A DNA stretch of 64,000 bases from Sphingobacterium sp. GVS05A (lineage in GTDB: Bacteria > Bacteroidota > Bacteroidia > Sphingobacteriales > Sphingobacteriaceae): contig NZ_JAHXYR010000006.1 of NCBI RefSeq assembly GCF_019969845.1, positions 372,001-436,000 on the forward strand, in the 5' to 3' direction. The number at the start of each line of letters is the position of its first letter. Positions within the stretch are counted from its first letter, which is position 1. This document shows positions 8,383 through 17,511 of the stretch, in pieces. The translations under genes and the position numbers were made by a program. Below the pieces are notes generated by a model. The model saw nothing but the letters and a program-made list of their open reading frames with translations, was not told where the DNA came from and made no database searches.

Positions 8383-9511
8383 GACATTGACATATATGAT
8401 GCATGATATTCGCGCCTTTTTTGAAGGTGATGGCTGGCCGATACTTGTTATCGCTGCCCTGGTCTTGAGCGTGCTGTTTTGGACAGCAAGTCTTATTGGA
8501 ATCGCCTTCTTTTATTACCGTGATTATCGGTACCGTAGAGCCTATTCTAGGATATATCCGGCATTAAGGGATTTTATCTATGAACACGTTTTGGCGGAAA
8601 ACAGGACCAGTCATTTCCCGGTCGAGAAATTGGGGCTGGATTTGAATAATAAGCTCGTGAGCAAGGTTGTACGCCATGTTTTACACGAGTTTATTTTCAC
8701 GATCGGCGGAGAGAAGGGCCAGAGTATGCGGCATCTTTTCAATGAATTGGGCTTTGATAAAGAAGCGCAATATGAAATTAGACATTCAGCCACGAACATG
8801 GTGACCACGGTGAGGTCCCTGGCCAATCTGGCCTTGATGAAGGTGTCCATTCAGGAAAAGATCCTTGATCAGCTGCTGAAAAGTCCTCAGGTTGAAATCC
8901 GTGTTGCGGCATCTAAATACCTGTTACAGGTGGAAGGTGAACATGCTTTTGACAGGGTATTTGAAGGACTATATGGGATCAGTCAGCTTCACGCGATTGA
9001 TATTTTTCAGACAATTGTCCAGGGGGACTATTTTGGTGACTATATATTTTCGCAATGGTTGGATGTGTCGAAATCCTTTGAAGTTAATAGTTTGATCATG
9101 GATCTGATGGTCTATTACCAAGAACTAAACGAAGCGGGGCTTTGGGAATTAATTAACGCCAATAAGGAAACAAAAACTGCTTTAAAAGCTGTTAACTCAT
9201 TAGGAAAACTGTTGGCAAAGGATAGCGAAGAGCGATTGCAGGAGCTATATACGGGGGAAAGCAGCCTGACAGCTAAATTGGAAATACTGAAGGCACTCGG
9301 CCGCATAGGACAAGGAAAATCGATTGATTTCCTGTATCGATTGTTTATAGATAGCAATTTGCCATTAAGCCTGCGAAAGCACGCTTATCGCTCATTGGTT
9401 GCTCAAAAACCTTATAGTACAACGCTTTTGCGAAAAATAGATGGAGAACTGGATAGCGAAGAAAGTAAACTCATACGCTCTGTTAATCATCCAATGGTCC
9501 ATTACATTTAA
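8375..9511 (+). CDS. Membrane-anchored HEAT-repeat protein of exopolysaccharide-like operon
   Basis: Protein of about 378 residues with one clear membrane segment near residues 22-48 (PILVIAALVLSVLFWTASLI) followed by a basic-aromatic stretch (YYRDYRYRRAYSR), so the bulk is probably cytoplasmic. The rest is helical with HEAT-like repeats, e.g. QLLKSPQVEIRVAASKYLL, AVNSLGKLLAKDSEERLQELY and EILKALGRIGQGKSIDFLYRLF. The start ATG at 8375 overlaps the receiver gene; a TTG at 8369 or an ATG pair at 8396/8399 are alternatives. The gene precedes the GT2 synthase by 22 bases. A scaffold or regulatory subunit linking the receiver to the synthase is an inference. No enzyme motif is seen. Confidence 0.8.
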   Translation: MLRTLTYMMHDIRAFFEGDGWPILVIAALVLSVLFWTASLIGIAFFYYRDYRYRRAYSRIYPALRDFIYEHVLAENRTSHFPVEKLGLDLNNKLVSKVVRHVLHEFIFTIGGEKGQSMRHLFNELGFDKEAQYEIRHSATNMVTTVRSLANLALMKVSIQEKILDQLLKSPQVEIRVAASKYLLQVEGEHAFDRVFEGLYGISQLHAIDIFQTIVQGDYFGDYIFSQWLDVSKSFEVNSLIMDLMVYYQELNEAGLWELINANKETKTALKAVNSLGKLLAKDSEERLQELYTGESSLTAKLEILKALGRIGQGKSIDFLYRLFIDSNLPLSLRKHAYRSLVAQKPYSTTLLRKIDGELDSEESKLIRSVNHPMVHYI

Positions 9512-9533
9512 ATATTAGGGGAGAGGTTTTTAT

Positions 9534-10970
9534 ATGACACATTTTATTTCTTCAGTAGAGTTTATTTTTGGATTATATTGTCTTTTATTGTTAGTGGTGT
9601 ATGTTATGCTGTTTCGGATATCATCGCTTTCGATTCGCGAGAACCTTCGAAAACGCAATTCCAGACGGATTCAAACGCTCATGGAATCGGAAATTGCGCC
9701 GGGAGTCAGTATTGTCGCACCTGCTTACAATGAGTCGGTGACTATTGTAAATAATGTTCGTTCGTTGATGACCCTTTTTTATCCAAGATATGAGGTCGTG
9801 ATCGTAAATGATGGAAGTAAGGATGATACCTTAGCAAAACTGATCAAGGAATTCGATCTTGTGGCAGTCGATTTTATGGTCGATTATTTGGTTCCCTGCA
9901 AGGAAATTAAAGCAATTTATAAATCGCGTGATATTTCCCATAAACGCCTGACTGTCGTTGACAAGATTAACGGAGGAAGTAAGGCTGATGCGGTCAATGC
10001 GGGAATAAATGTCGCAGCCTTTCCTTATATATTGAATACAGATGTTGATTGTGTGCTTGCCAATGATACATTGGTGTATTTGATGGAGGCAGTATTGGAT
10101 GCCAAGGAACGTGTCATCGCCGTAGGAGCGACTTTACGTATGTCCAACTCGAGTTATGTGGATTCAGGGATGCTGGTTGAAGCAGCTTTGCCTAAACCGA
10201 TCCTCGCCCGATTTCAGGAAATGGAATACATCCGATCATACCTTCTTGGTAAAATGGGATGGAATTACCTGAATTGTATTCCCAATGTATCTGGTGGACT
10301 TGGTTTATTTGATAAGGAAATTCTTATTGCAGCTGGCGGATACGATCCAAAGTCATTGGGGGAGGATATGGAAATGGTCACCAGGATGTGTATGAAGATG
10401 TGCGACAATAATGAAAAATATGAGGTTAAATATATCCCGCAGACATTATGTTGGACAGAGGGACCAGATAGCTTGAAAATGCTAACACGTCAGCGTATCC
10501 GGTGGGCAAGGGGTCTCATGCAGATCATGCGAACGCATCGTAAGGCCTTCTTCAATCCCAGCTATCGAAAGTTTGGACTGATTGTATTTCCCTATAATGC
10601 AATTTTTGAGTTCTTTGCGCCAATTATGGAAATTCTGGGCATATTTTTTTATATCTATTTGATCCTGACAAATGGAATCAACTGGCAGATGGCTATTCTG
10701 CTACTGGTTTTTGTATATATGTTTTCGGTTTTTTTAACAAGCTTTTCGATTTTATTGGACAATTATGTGTATAAGTATTATAAACGCAGGGAGGATATTG
10801 TTCGCTTGTGCCTCACCGCATTTTTAGAACCTTTTATATATCATCCGATCATTGTGTACAGTTCTATCAAAGGATATATACAGGAGCTTTTTGGTAAAAA
10901 ACATGCCTGGGGAGAAATGAAACGCAAAGGTACCTTAACACCCTTACCACCGGACGGGGTAAAAAAATAG
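9534..10970 (+). CDS. Processive family 2 glycosyltransferase (PgaC/BcsA-like polysaccharide synthase)
   Basis: 478 residues: an N-terminal membrane helix (about 8-28), a cytoplasmic GT-A catalytic domain, then about three membrane helices (about 350-425). The full set of processive-synthase motifs is visible: VNDGS (Asp93), DVD at 170-172, the ED of GEDME at 277-278, and QRIRW at 320-324, which defines beta-glycan synthases such as PgaC, HasA and BcsA. It probably polymerises a UDP-sugar, most simply GlcNAc, across the inner membrane; the sugar cannot be read from sequence. No PilZ domain is present. A purine-rich AGGGGAGAGG sits 5-15 bases before the ATG. Only 4 bases separate it from the YaiO-like gene. 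Confidence 0.9.
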   Translation: MTHFISSVEFIFGLYCLLLLVVYVMLFRISSLSIRENLRKRNSRRIQTLMESEIAPGVSIVAPAYNESVTIVNNVRSLMTLFYPRYEVVIVNDGSKDDTLAKLIKEFDLVAVDFMVDYLVPCKEIKAIYKSRDISHKRLTVVDKINGGSKADAVNAGINVAAFPYILNTDVDCVLANDTLVYLMEAVLDAKERVIAVGATLRMSNSSYVDSGMLVEAALPKPILARFQEMEYIRSYLLGKMGWNYLNCIPNVSGGLGLFDKEILIAAGGYDPKSLGEDMEMVTRMCMKMCDNNEKYEVKYIPQTLCWTEGPDSLKMLTRQRIRWARGLMQIMRTHRKAFFNPSYRKFGLIVFPYNAIFEFFAPIMEILGIFFYIYLILTNGINWQMAILLLVFVYMFSVFLTSFSILLDNYVYKYYKRREDIVRLCLTAFLEPFIYHPIIVYSSIKGYIQELFGKKHAWGEMKRKGTLTPLPPDGVKK

Positions 10971-10974
10971 AGCA

Positions 10975-12507
10975 ATGAACAAATTATTGATTTTAATAGT
11001 CGTTTTCTGTCAGTTCTTGTTCGCTGAAACCATTTCAGCGCAGGTGGTCTGGCAAAATAAAAAATACGATGTGGATAGTTTGGTGCCGCAGGCAATTGGC
11101 TATCTGCGCGCAGGGAAGTTGGACGAGTCGGTTATGCTGAGTAGGACGGTATTGGCTAAATATCCACAGTACACTGATTTTAATTATATTTTGGGATTGA
11201 GCTACCAAAAGATGGGACGGGCGGATTGGGCTATTCCGTATTTCGAAGCTGTTATGTCAAGTGATCCGAAATATAAAGACAGCTACTCACCTCTGGCATC
11301 ATTATATGAGGCAAAAGGCGAAATAGACAAAGCGGGTCGAATTTGGATGCTGGCATATAAGCGATTTCCTGATGATGTAGCGCTGGCAACAGCATACCAA
11401 GAATTTGAAGCCAGAAGTGCGAAAAATTCTGTCAACCGTAACATCGACAATTGGTACAAAGAGGGCTTAAAATTTATTGAACAGGGAGAGCAGCAAAAAG
11501 CAATTACTCTTTCGGACAGTATGCAGCAGGCAGATGCTAACGATCATCGTTATTTATACCTCCGCTCCAATGCTTATATGTCTGTCAAGGAATATAATAA
11601 AGCAAAAAGTGGGTATGAAATGCTTTGGGATAAAGGGGATAGTACCCTATTTATCCGCGAGCAGCTGGCGAATATCGCTGCTGTAAATAAAGATTATCAG
11701 ACTGCTTTGACCTATATGGAACAACTGCAGCAACAATCACCACAAGTGGAGCGTTATCGTCAATTGGCAAAAGTATATCGCGAAAATTTACCTTATAGTT
11801 TCTATGTCGGATTAAATCATACACAGAGTGCACAAGATAGACCCAACGGGCACTTCTTTATTTCTGGAGTGGAATATGGGAAGAAAGTGGGCGAAAAAAA
11901 TATGTTTATTGGTCAGTTCAACTATGGAAATAGAAGGGGAGAAAAGGGTTCTCAGGTGGGATTGGATGCTTGGTTGAATTATAGTTCAAAATTATATGCT
12001 TATCATCATCTTGCCTGGGCCGATGGAACCGTATTTCCTACCTGGCGGGCAGCATATAGTCTTTATCGGGAGGCCGGCCTTTGGCTCTTTGATGTAGGGG
12101 GGCGTTATGTGCGATCGGCTGACCATACTAACAATTATGGAATGGTTGCGTCAGCAGGACGATATTTGGGGCCGACCTTTATCTATCTTAGGGGATTTTT
12201 ATTGCATGACGAACAGCGTTGGAATCAGGCCTACTCGCTAGCAGTAAGGCACTATTACAATAGCGAAAAGCCTAATTCCTATGTGACTATCATTGGCAAT
12301 ATCGGAACCTCTCCGGACGATCCTTCTCGGTATCAGTTTTTAAACAACAGATTTGGTTTTTTGTCGCGATCCGTCAATGCAGGATGGCAGCATCGTATCG
12401 AAAGCTGGGGATTTACGCTTATGGGCGGATGGAGTTATTACAAAGTTGCTGAAAATAGATTTATGAATCAGTATGATCTGAATCTCTCATTAAGGAAATA
12501 TTTTTAA
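10975..12507 (+). CDS. TPR plus YaiO-family outer-membrane beta-barrel protein
   Basis: 510 residues. A signal peptide (1-23, ending ISAQ) is followed by TPR-like helical repeats over about 30-265 (LRAGKLDESVMLSRTVL, LGLSYQKMGRADWAIPYFEA and more). The C-terminal half is a YaiO-type beta-barrel of about 275-510, rich in alternating aromatic strands (YSFYVGLNHTQSAQ, FMNQYDLNLSLRKYF) and ending in Phe as barrels usually do. TPR plus barrel is the architecture of polysaccharide exporters PgaA, AlgK/E and BcsC, so an export pore next to the GT2 synthase is the likely role. YaiO itself is poorly understood in E. coli, where it lies beside GT2 gene yaiP. Four bases after the GT2 gene and one base before the DUF4838 gene. 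Confidence 0.85.
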   Translation: MNKLLILIVVFCQFLFAETISAQVVWQNKKYDVDSLVPQAIGYLRAGKLDESVMLSRTVLAKYPQYTDFNYILGLSYQKMGRADWAIPYFEAVMSSDPKYKDSYSPLASLYEAKGEIDKAGRIWMLAYKRFPDDVALATAYQEFEARSAKNSVNRNIDNWYKEGLKFIEQGEQQKAITLSDSMQQADANDHRYLYLRSNAYMSVKEYNKAKSGYEMLWDKGDSTLFIREQLANIAAVNKDYQTALTYMEQLQQQSPQVERYRQLAKVYRENLPYSFYVGLNHTQSAQDRPNGHFFISGVEYGKKVGEKNMFIGQFNYGNRRGEKGSQVGLDAWLNYSSKLYAYHHLAWADGTVFPTWRAAYSLYREAGLWLFDVGGRYVRSADHTNNYGMVASAGRYLGPTFIYLRGFLLHDEQRWNQAYSLAVRHYYNSEKPNSYVTIIGNIGTSPDDPSRYQFLNNRFGFLSRSVNAGWQHRIESWGFTLMGGWSYYKVAENRFMNQYDLNLSLRKYF

Positions 12508-12508
12508 T

Positions 12509-14719
12509 ATGTGGAAGTATATGTTATGTCTGCTTTTTGTTGCAACAATAGCTCAGGGTAAAGAGCGGATTACATTGGTGAATGAAGGTGTTCCCAATTA
12601 TGTGATCCGTACTGACCAAAACAATTCAACTCTGCTAAAAGCAGCCGCGGTAATCAACGAATTTACAAAATTAAGTACAGGTACAGCGTTTGATTTGCAG
12701 GCAAAGGACCAAGATCGGCCAGCGATCATATTGGAGCAGGTATCAATAGACAAAACATATCCAGAAGACAGTTACTCGATACAGTTTATTGGAGGGAATA
12801 TGTATATTAAAGGTAGTGGAAAAGGTACCCTTTATGGCGCTTATCGATATGTGAGAGATGTTATCGGGGCACGTAAATGGTATACTGGTAGGGAGAATAC
12901 CTTCATTCCCAAGTTATCTTCGTTGGTCGTGGATGCAGATTATCATATTTTTGCGAAACCTAATTTCCAGTTTCGCGAGGTATATTTCCCAGTTGAACTG
13001 GATCAGGAGTATTTAGACTGGTATGGACTACATAATCTAGAAGAAAAATGGGGAGACTGGGGACATACGTTCAACAAGATATTACCGCCATCCATTTATT
13101 TTAAAGAACACCCAGAATATTATTCGCTATACCATGGAAAACGACAAGCTATCCAGCTCTGTCTTTCCAATGAAGCTGTTTTTGAACATACCGTTGCATA
13201 TTTCAGGCAAAAAATGCTTGAGAATCCGCAAGCTAAATACTGGTCAATAGCGCCCAATGATGATATCGGCAGCTGTACCTGTGACGACTGTCAAGCTATT
13301 GATAAACGCGAAGGTGGCCCTCAAGGTTCTTTGATCCACTTTGTGAATAGGGTCGCTGCTAAATTTCCGGATAAGGAATTTACGACACTTGCTTACCTAC
13401 AGACAGCCAATGCACCCACGCATCTTCGCGTGGCCGATAATGTTTCCGTGATATTAAGCAATATTGATGCTTTTCGTAAAGCGGATATTGGTAATGAACC
13501 ATCTGCGGCTACATTCCGGAGACAGTTGCGTGATTGGAAATCCAAAGCAGCACATGTCTTTGTATGGGACTATTTAACGCAGTTTACAAATTACCTTGCT
13601 CCTTTTCCTATTCAAGGAACTTTGCAGAAGAATCTGGACTATTTAAAACGCCAGGGGGTAGAGGGGGTATTTTTGCAAGGAGGAGGAGCTAATTATAGTG
13701 ATATGGCTGAACTAAATGCATATATTTTAGCTCATCTGGTATGGAACGATACGATCTCTGAAGATCAGCTTACGGATGAATTTGTAAATGGTTATTACGG
13801 CAAAGCCGGTTCGAGCATAAAAGCCTACCTCAATGCACGACGAAATGCTCTACCCGCCCCCTCATCCGCCTTGTCGATATACGGAAATCCAATTGATAAC
13901 AGGAACGATTATTTAAGCCCGGAGAAAATGGAGCACTATAGTACATTACTGGAGAAAGCTGAAGTACTAAGTGAGGGCAATCCATTAATGGAACAACGTA
14001 TTAGGCGGTTGGGCCTTGGGTTGGATTATACCTATTTACAACAGGCACGGTTTTATGGACCACGTCAACATGGGATATTCTTCGAGGAGAATGGGAAATG
14101 GAATGTTAGACCAAATGTAAAACGCAAGCTGCAACGCTTTGTTGAGGATGCGAAGAAACTCGGTATAGTTGAACTTGCGGAGGGCGGAGCTTCACCCGAC
14201 CAATATGCGAAAGAATGGGGTGAAATATTTAGCACAGGAGTACGCGGGAATAAAGCCTCTGAAGCAAAAATGATGATGAAATACCCTTTTGACCCTTCAT
14301 TCCCCGCCAATGGTCCAAGGACCCTGATTGACAGTGTACCCGGCTATCTGGATTATAGCTATAATTGGCTTTTGTGGACCGGAGAACCTATGGAGATTGC
14401 ATTTAACTTCGAAAAGGCAAAAAAAGCGCATGCCATAGAACTCAATTTCCTTCAGGATGCACGGCATTGGATTTTTCTTCCAAAAGAAATTCGCATAACA
14501 GCTTCGAAAGACGGTGAAATTTTTAAGGAGCTACTTTCATCTAAGATTGAAAAAATAGACGAAGACTATACGGTGCAGAAAGTCAAATTTAAAGCGTCGA
14601 TAATGGATGATGTTAAAATAATCCGCGTTTATGCCTTACCATTTCCCTCCCTGCCGGAATGGCGCTATCATCCCACGCGACAGGTCTCTGTTGCCTGCGA
14701 CGAAATCTGGGTGGAGTAA
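12509..14719 (+). CDS. Secreted DUF4838 protein, putative glycan-active enzyme
   Basis: 736 residues with a short signal peptide (1-17, ending AQG). An N-terminal alpha/beta domain (about 20-140) resembles the small domain found in front of GH20/GH67 catalytic barrels. The middle matches the DUF4838 group: WGDWGHTFNKILPP, EHPEYYSLYHGKR, the APNDDIGSCTCDDCQ cysteine cluster and the LQGGGANYSDMAELN segment. The C-terminal 150 residues look like a discoidin (F5/8 type C) carbohydrate-binding fold (WLLWTGEPMEIAFNFEKAKKAHAIELNFLQD). DUF4838 proteins are suspected glycoside hydrolases but have no assigned activity that I can state. Placed last in the operon, one base after the exporter gene, it may trim or modify the polymer, as PgaB does. 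Confidence 0.8.
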   Translation: MWKYMLCLLFVATIAQGKERITLVNEGVPNYVIRTDQNNSTLLKAAAVINEFTKLSTGTAFDLQAKDQDRPAIILEQVSIDKTYPEDSYSIQFIGGNMYIKGSGKGTLYGAYRYVRDVIGARKWYTGRENTFIPKLSSLVVDADYHIFAKPNFQFREVYFPVELDQEYLDWYGLHNLEEKWGDWGHTFNKILPPSIYFKEHPEYYSLYHGKRQAIQLCLSNEAVFEHTVAYFRQKMLENPQAKYWSIAPNDDIGSCTCDDCQAIDKREGGPQGSLIHFVNRVAAKFPDKEFTTLAYLQTANAPTHLRVADNVSVILSNIDAFRKADIGNEPSAATFRRQLRDWKSKAAHVFVWDYLTQFTNYLAPFPIQGTLQKNLDYLKRQGVEGVFLQGGGANYSDMAELNAYILAHLVWNDTISEDQLTDEFVNGYYGKAGSSIKAYLNARRNALPAPSSALSIYGNPIDNRNDYLSPEKMEHYSTLLEKAEVLSEGNPLMEQRIRRLGLGLDYTYLQQARFYGPRQHGIFFEENGKWNVRPNVKRKLQRFVEDAKKLGIVELAEGGASPDQYAKEWGEIFSTGVRGNKASEAKMMMKYPFDPSFPANGPRTLIDSVPGYLDYSYNWLLWTGEPMEIAFNFEKAKKAHAIELNFLQDARHWIFLPKEIRITASKDGEIFKELLSSKIEKIDEDYTVQKVKFKASIMDDVKIIRVYALPFPSLPEWRYHPTRQVSVACDEIWVE

Positions 14720-14959
14720 TCCAATTGGATTGTTGTTGAATCTTAAAGGTTGACATGTAAAGAGGCCATCTTATGCTTATAATATCCCTGATGATTACGA
14801 AGAGATTGTTATGGTCTCTTGGCAAAAGACAATAACATTGACAGATGTGGTGGGTGCTGCAGGATTCTGTCCATCAATCTTTGGCTTCCAAATGCGGTCG
14901 CCCAGCCCATAACTGTCAATAATACCTACTGTGGTAAGATTTTAAAATAGCGTGATGAT

Positions 14960-14992
14960 ATAGAAAGTTCATAGTTATAATGAACTTTCTAT
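14960..14992. terminator. Hairpin between convergent DUF4838 and proline dehydrogenase genes
   Basis: ATAGAAAGTTCAT and ATGAACTTTCTAT form a perfect 13-bp stem with a 7-base loop. It sits in the 282-base gap between two convergent genes, closer to the proline dehydrogenase stop, so it can serve both directions. Neither side has a long T-run; efficiency is uncertain. Confidence 0.55.
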
Positions 14993-15001
14993 TACCCACT
15001 G

Positions 15002-15940
15002 TCATTTAGCTTCAACAATGTCCTGTAGTGCTCTGAATAAATTTAGCGGATATTCGGCTAATCTGTTGCAAAGATAGAGATACCATTCTTGACCATATAC
15101 GAAATACAGCTTTGTTGGATACCCTTCATCTCTTAATTGTGCCAGCTGCTCTGTTTGTATGCCGTATAAACTTTCAAATTCATAATATCTCTTTGCAGGC
15201 TGTAATCTATCAATCAGCTTTCTTACCCCTTGTTGAATTTCATGGTGATGTGTTGCGATAGAGCATAAGTGACCTTTTGAAAGCAGCTGTTCGACATAGT
15301 AAAGATAGCGTTCGTTGAGTTCTTGTCCACGTGGTAGCGATAGGCCTTTGGCTGTTTCGAAAGCCCCCTTCACCATGCGGATACGTCCTCTTTCTTTACA
15401 CATCGCATCAAAATCATCCGTTGTTCGATGGAGATAAGCCTGCAATGTGATGGACAAGTTTGAGAATTCTTTAGCGCCTTTCTGATAGAGCTTTAATATA
15501 CGGTCAGTCCTTTCGGTTCCTTCTGCACTGATGATCACTTCTTTGCCCTTAGCAGATTCACATATATTCGAAAGGTTTTCATAACAGAGGCTTTCAGAGA
15601 TTTCCAGTCCAATGTGCGAAAGGTCAAGTGAAATCGTTGAATTGAGATTGTGTTGTAGTATTGCATCACAGATGCTCAAAAATTCATTAGTTGCTTTTTC
15701 AGCTTCCTGAATAGTCCGTGTGCTTTCGCCCATATATTCGATCGAGCATTTAAAACCAATACCATTTGAAACCTGTACTTTTTTTAGGGTTTCCGTAAGG
15801 TTTTCGCCACCAATATATCGGTCAGCGGCTTTCTTCATTAGCTTGTAAAGTGCTTCATTATTCAAAATAAAAGCTTTAGCATCTTCATTTAATGCAGCTT
15901 TCCTCAGTGCATCAGCACCAGCTGTTAGTAATTGTTCCAT
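15002..15940 (-). CDS. Proline dehydrogenase
   Basis: 312-residue monofunctional proline dehydrogenase (PRODH), a FAD-dependent TIM barrel that oxidises proline to pyrroline-5-carboxylate at the membrane. Recognisable segments are SLDLSHIGLEIS, the strand-ending Lys of RIRMVKGAF (FAD-contacting Arg/Lys region), SIATHH, and the C-terminal EFESLYGIQ and NRLAEYP near the active-site RRxxE-like end (LYLCNRLAEYPLN). It is somewhat shorter than most Bacteroidota PRODH (about 390), mainly at the N-terminus; MEQLLTAGADALRKAALNED is a plausible start. No P5C dehydrogenase gene is adjacent. A fragment resembling its GYPTKL-FVY segment occurs at 29838-29875. Confidence 0.82.
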   Translation of the reverse strand: MEQLLTAGADALRKAALNEDAKAFILNNEALYKLMKKAADRYIGGENLTETLKKVQVSNGIGFKCSIEYMGESTRTIQEAEKATNEFLSICDAILQHNLNSTISLDLSHIGLEISESLCYENLSNICESAKGKEVIISAEGTERTDRILKLYQKGAKEFSNLSITLQAYLHRTTDDFDAMCKERGRIRMVKGAFETAKGLSLPRGQELNERYLYYVEQLLSKGHLCSIATHHHEIQQGVRKLIDRLQPAKRYYEFESLYGIQTEQLAQLRDEGYPTKLYFVYGQEWYLYLCNRLAEYPLNLFRALQDIVEAK

Positions 15941-16100
15941 TTAGCGATCTTAAAATTAGCTATGTAAAATACATAAATTTGGAGGTGAAAAAAAATATGC
16001 AGTTCTATTCATTGATTATTTTTTGCAGGGAAATTAAAGCTGTATTTTTAATAGACATTATTTTTTATTGGAGTTACCATCAAATTAAGTTATAGCAACA

Positions 16101-16322
16101 ATGAAAGAAGGCAATACAATTATTCTTGGAAATTATGAACGTTAAGTAATAAAGAGGAAAGATGGCAAGCTTCTAATTATAACAAATGAGATAATAGAAG
16201 TGCAATGGTATTACAATAGTTTTGTTGATGTAACGTGGGAAAACTGTACTTTGAGAAGATATCTTAATAATGAACTTTATAACTCATTTAATGAAAATTA
16301 CAGGAATTTTTGTGATAAATAA
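16101..16322 (+). pseudogene. DUF6273-like gene remnant with one in-frame stop
   Basis: Reading from ATG 16101 gives MKEGNTIILGNYER, then TAA at 16143-16145. The same frame then continues open to TAA 16320-16322 as VIKRKDGKLLIITNEIIEVQ, WYYNSFVDVTWENCTLRRYL and NNELYNSFNENYRNFCDK. The pattern fits the DUF6273 domain, whose members typically read FGSYEW...DGKALLIS...DVTWETCTLRKYLN-EFYNSF. The remnant covers only the first part of such a domain. The stop falls just where the conserved Trp region follows NYE. This is most simply a decayed gene. No promoter or partner is evident. Confidence 0.6.
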
Positions 16323-16389
16323 TCAATGAGCCATCATTCCTACGGTGCCTTGTTTGCGTTACAGTTTGTCGGATAATATAAAATAAGTT

Positions 16390-17409
16390 TCATTTTTTTT
16401 CGAAAGTTGGGTTTTTCAGCATTTGATTCAGTAGCGTTTCAATATTTAATTGATCGAGTTTTTTGCCAATAAAAACAAGGACATTTGTTTTTTCTTCGCC
16501 TTCTTCCCAATAGTCGCCGTACTCCAGGTCCACCCGGAACCCGACAGTCTGCAGGACAATTTTTTTATCGTTATCACTTTTATATCCTATTCCTTTCATT
16601 CTATAGATCCGATCCATATGCTTTCCAACGAGCTTACTGAGTGCGAGAAAAAGATCTATATAATTAAATTCTCCAGGAAATATATACGTTCGATAGGATA
16701 TATCAGAAAGATGTTGCTGCCCGAATGCTGAAAAAGTTTTCGCTTTTATAGCAGATAGCTTATTGTTTTCTACCAGCGAGAATGATTTATTGTTGTTATA
16801 TGAATAACTCACTTGTTCTATTTCCTCAAATGGAAATTGTTTTTTGCTGGTAGCACAAAATAATCTTGCTAAAGGGTTTAATGTTAGCAGGTATGTTTGC
16901 AGATCATTTAAATAATCAGGGTGTACGGTCTCGGTTTTATTAATGAGGAGTATATCAGCAGCGGTTATCTGTCTGAGCACTTCATCTCTTTCTTTCACCT
17001 GATCCGCTATAAATTCTGCATCAATTAGACAGATCACCCTTTTTAGCGGAAAATATTTTTTAAAAATAGGGTGGACCGTGAAAGGTTCCATAACAGTGCT
17101 CGGCATCGCTAGTCCAGTACATTCAATGACCAATTCGTCAAAGCTATCTCTGTCCTCATGTAGCGTTTCGAGGGCACTATACAAATCATCGTTTAGCGTG
17201 CAACAAATACATCCATCTTGAAGCTCGATAAGCTGTCCATAATTTTTAGCCAATAACATGCCATCAATATTCAACTGCCCGATTTCATTTTCAATAATAG
17301 CGAAACGATATTCGGCATAATGCTTCAATAGCTCATTTAGAAAAGTTGTCTTTCCCGATCCCAAAAAACCTGTCAAGATCGTTACTGGTCTTGCCTCAAG
17401 ATCATCCAT
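16390..17409 (-). CDS. COG0523/CobW-type metallochaperone GTPase
   Basis: 339-residue G3E GTPase. The Walker A motif GFLGSGKTT lies at residues 14-22, the metal-binding CxCC (Cys67, 69, 70, in DGCICCTLNDDL) follows, then an ECTG switch segment and NKTE as the guanine-specificity motif (usually NKxD). The C-terminal CobW_C domain is present and ends near FIGKKLDQLN. No histidine-rich tail is seen. It lies downstream of folE in the same orientation with a 102-base gap. COG0523 proteins next to folE-type genes are known to be linked to zinc homeostasis, where they are thought to hand zinc to client enzymes. That role is inferred from context here. Confidence 0.87.
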   Translation of the reverse strand: MDDLEARPVTILTGFLGSGKTTFLNELLKHYAEYRFAIIENEIGQLNIDGMLLAKNYGQLIELQDGCICCTLNDDLYSALETLHEDRDSFDELVIECTGLAMPSTVMEPFTVHPIFKKYFPLKRVICLIDAEFIADQVKERDEVLRQITAADILLINKTETVHPDYLNDLQTYLLTLNPLARLFCATSKKQFPFEEIEQVSYSYNNNKSFSLVENNKLSAIKAKTFSAFGQQHLSDISYRTYIFPGEFNYIDLFLALSKLVGKHMDRIYRMKGIGYKSDNDKKIVLQTVGFRVDLEYGDYWEEGEEKTNVLVFIGKKLDQLNIETLLNQMLKNPTFEKK

Positions 17410-17511
17410 GTAATTTTAACTCCTATCTGGTGTTTTTTTTAAGTAGATTGTACCCATCATCTCAGGTAAGTATCCACTTAATAGTTAGCAATAAAGGTCA
17501 AAAGTAGCTGC

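Noticed and set aside
15892..16095. Plus-strand 67-codon frame at the proline dehydrogenase start
   Set aside because: Begins inside the proline dehydrogenase coding region on the other strand and shows no domain.
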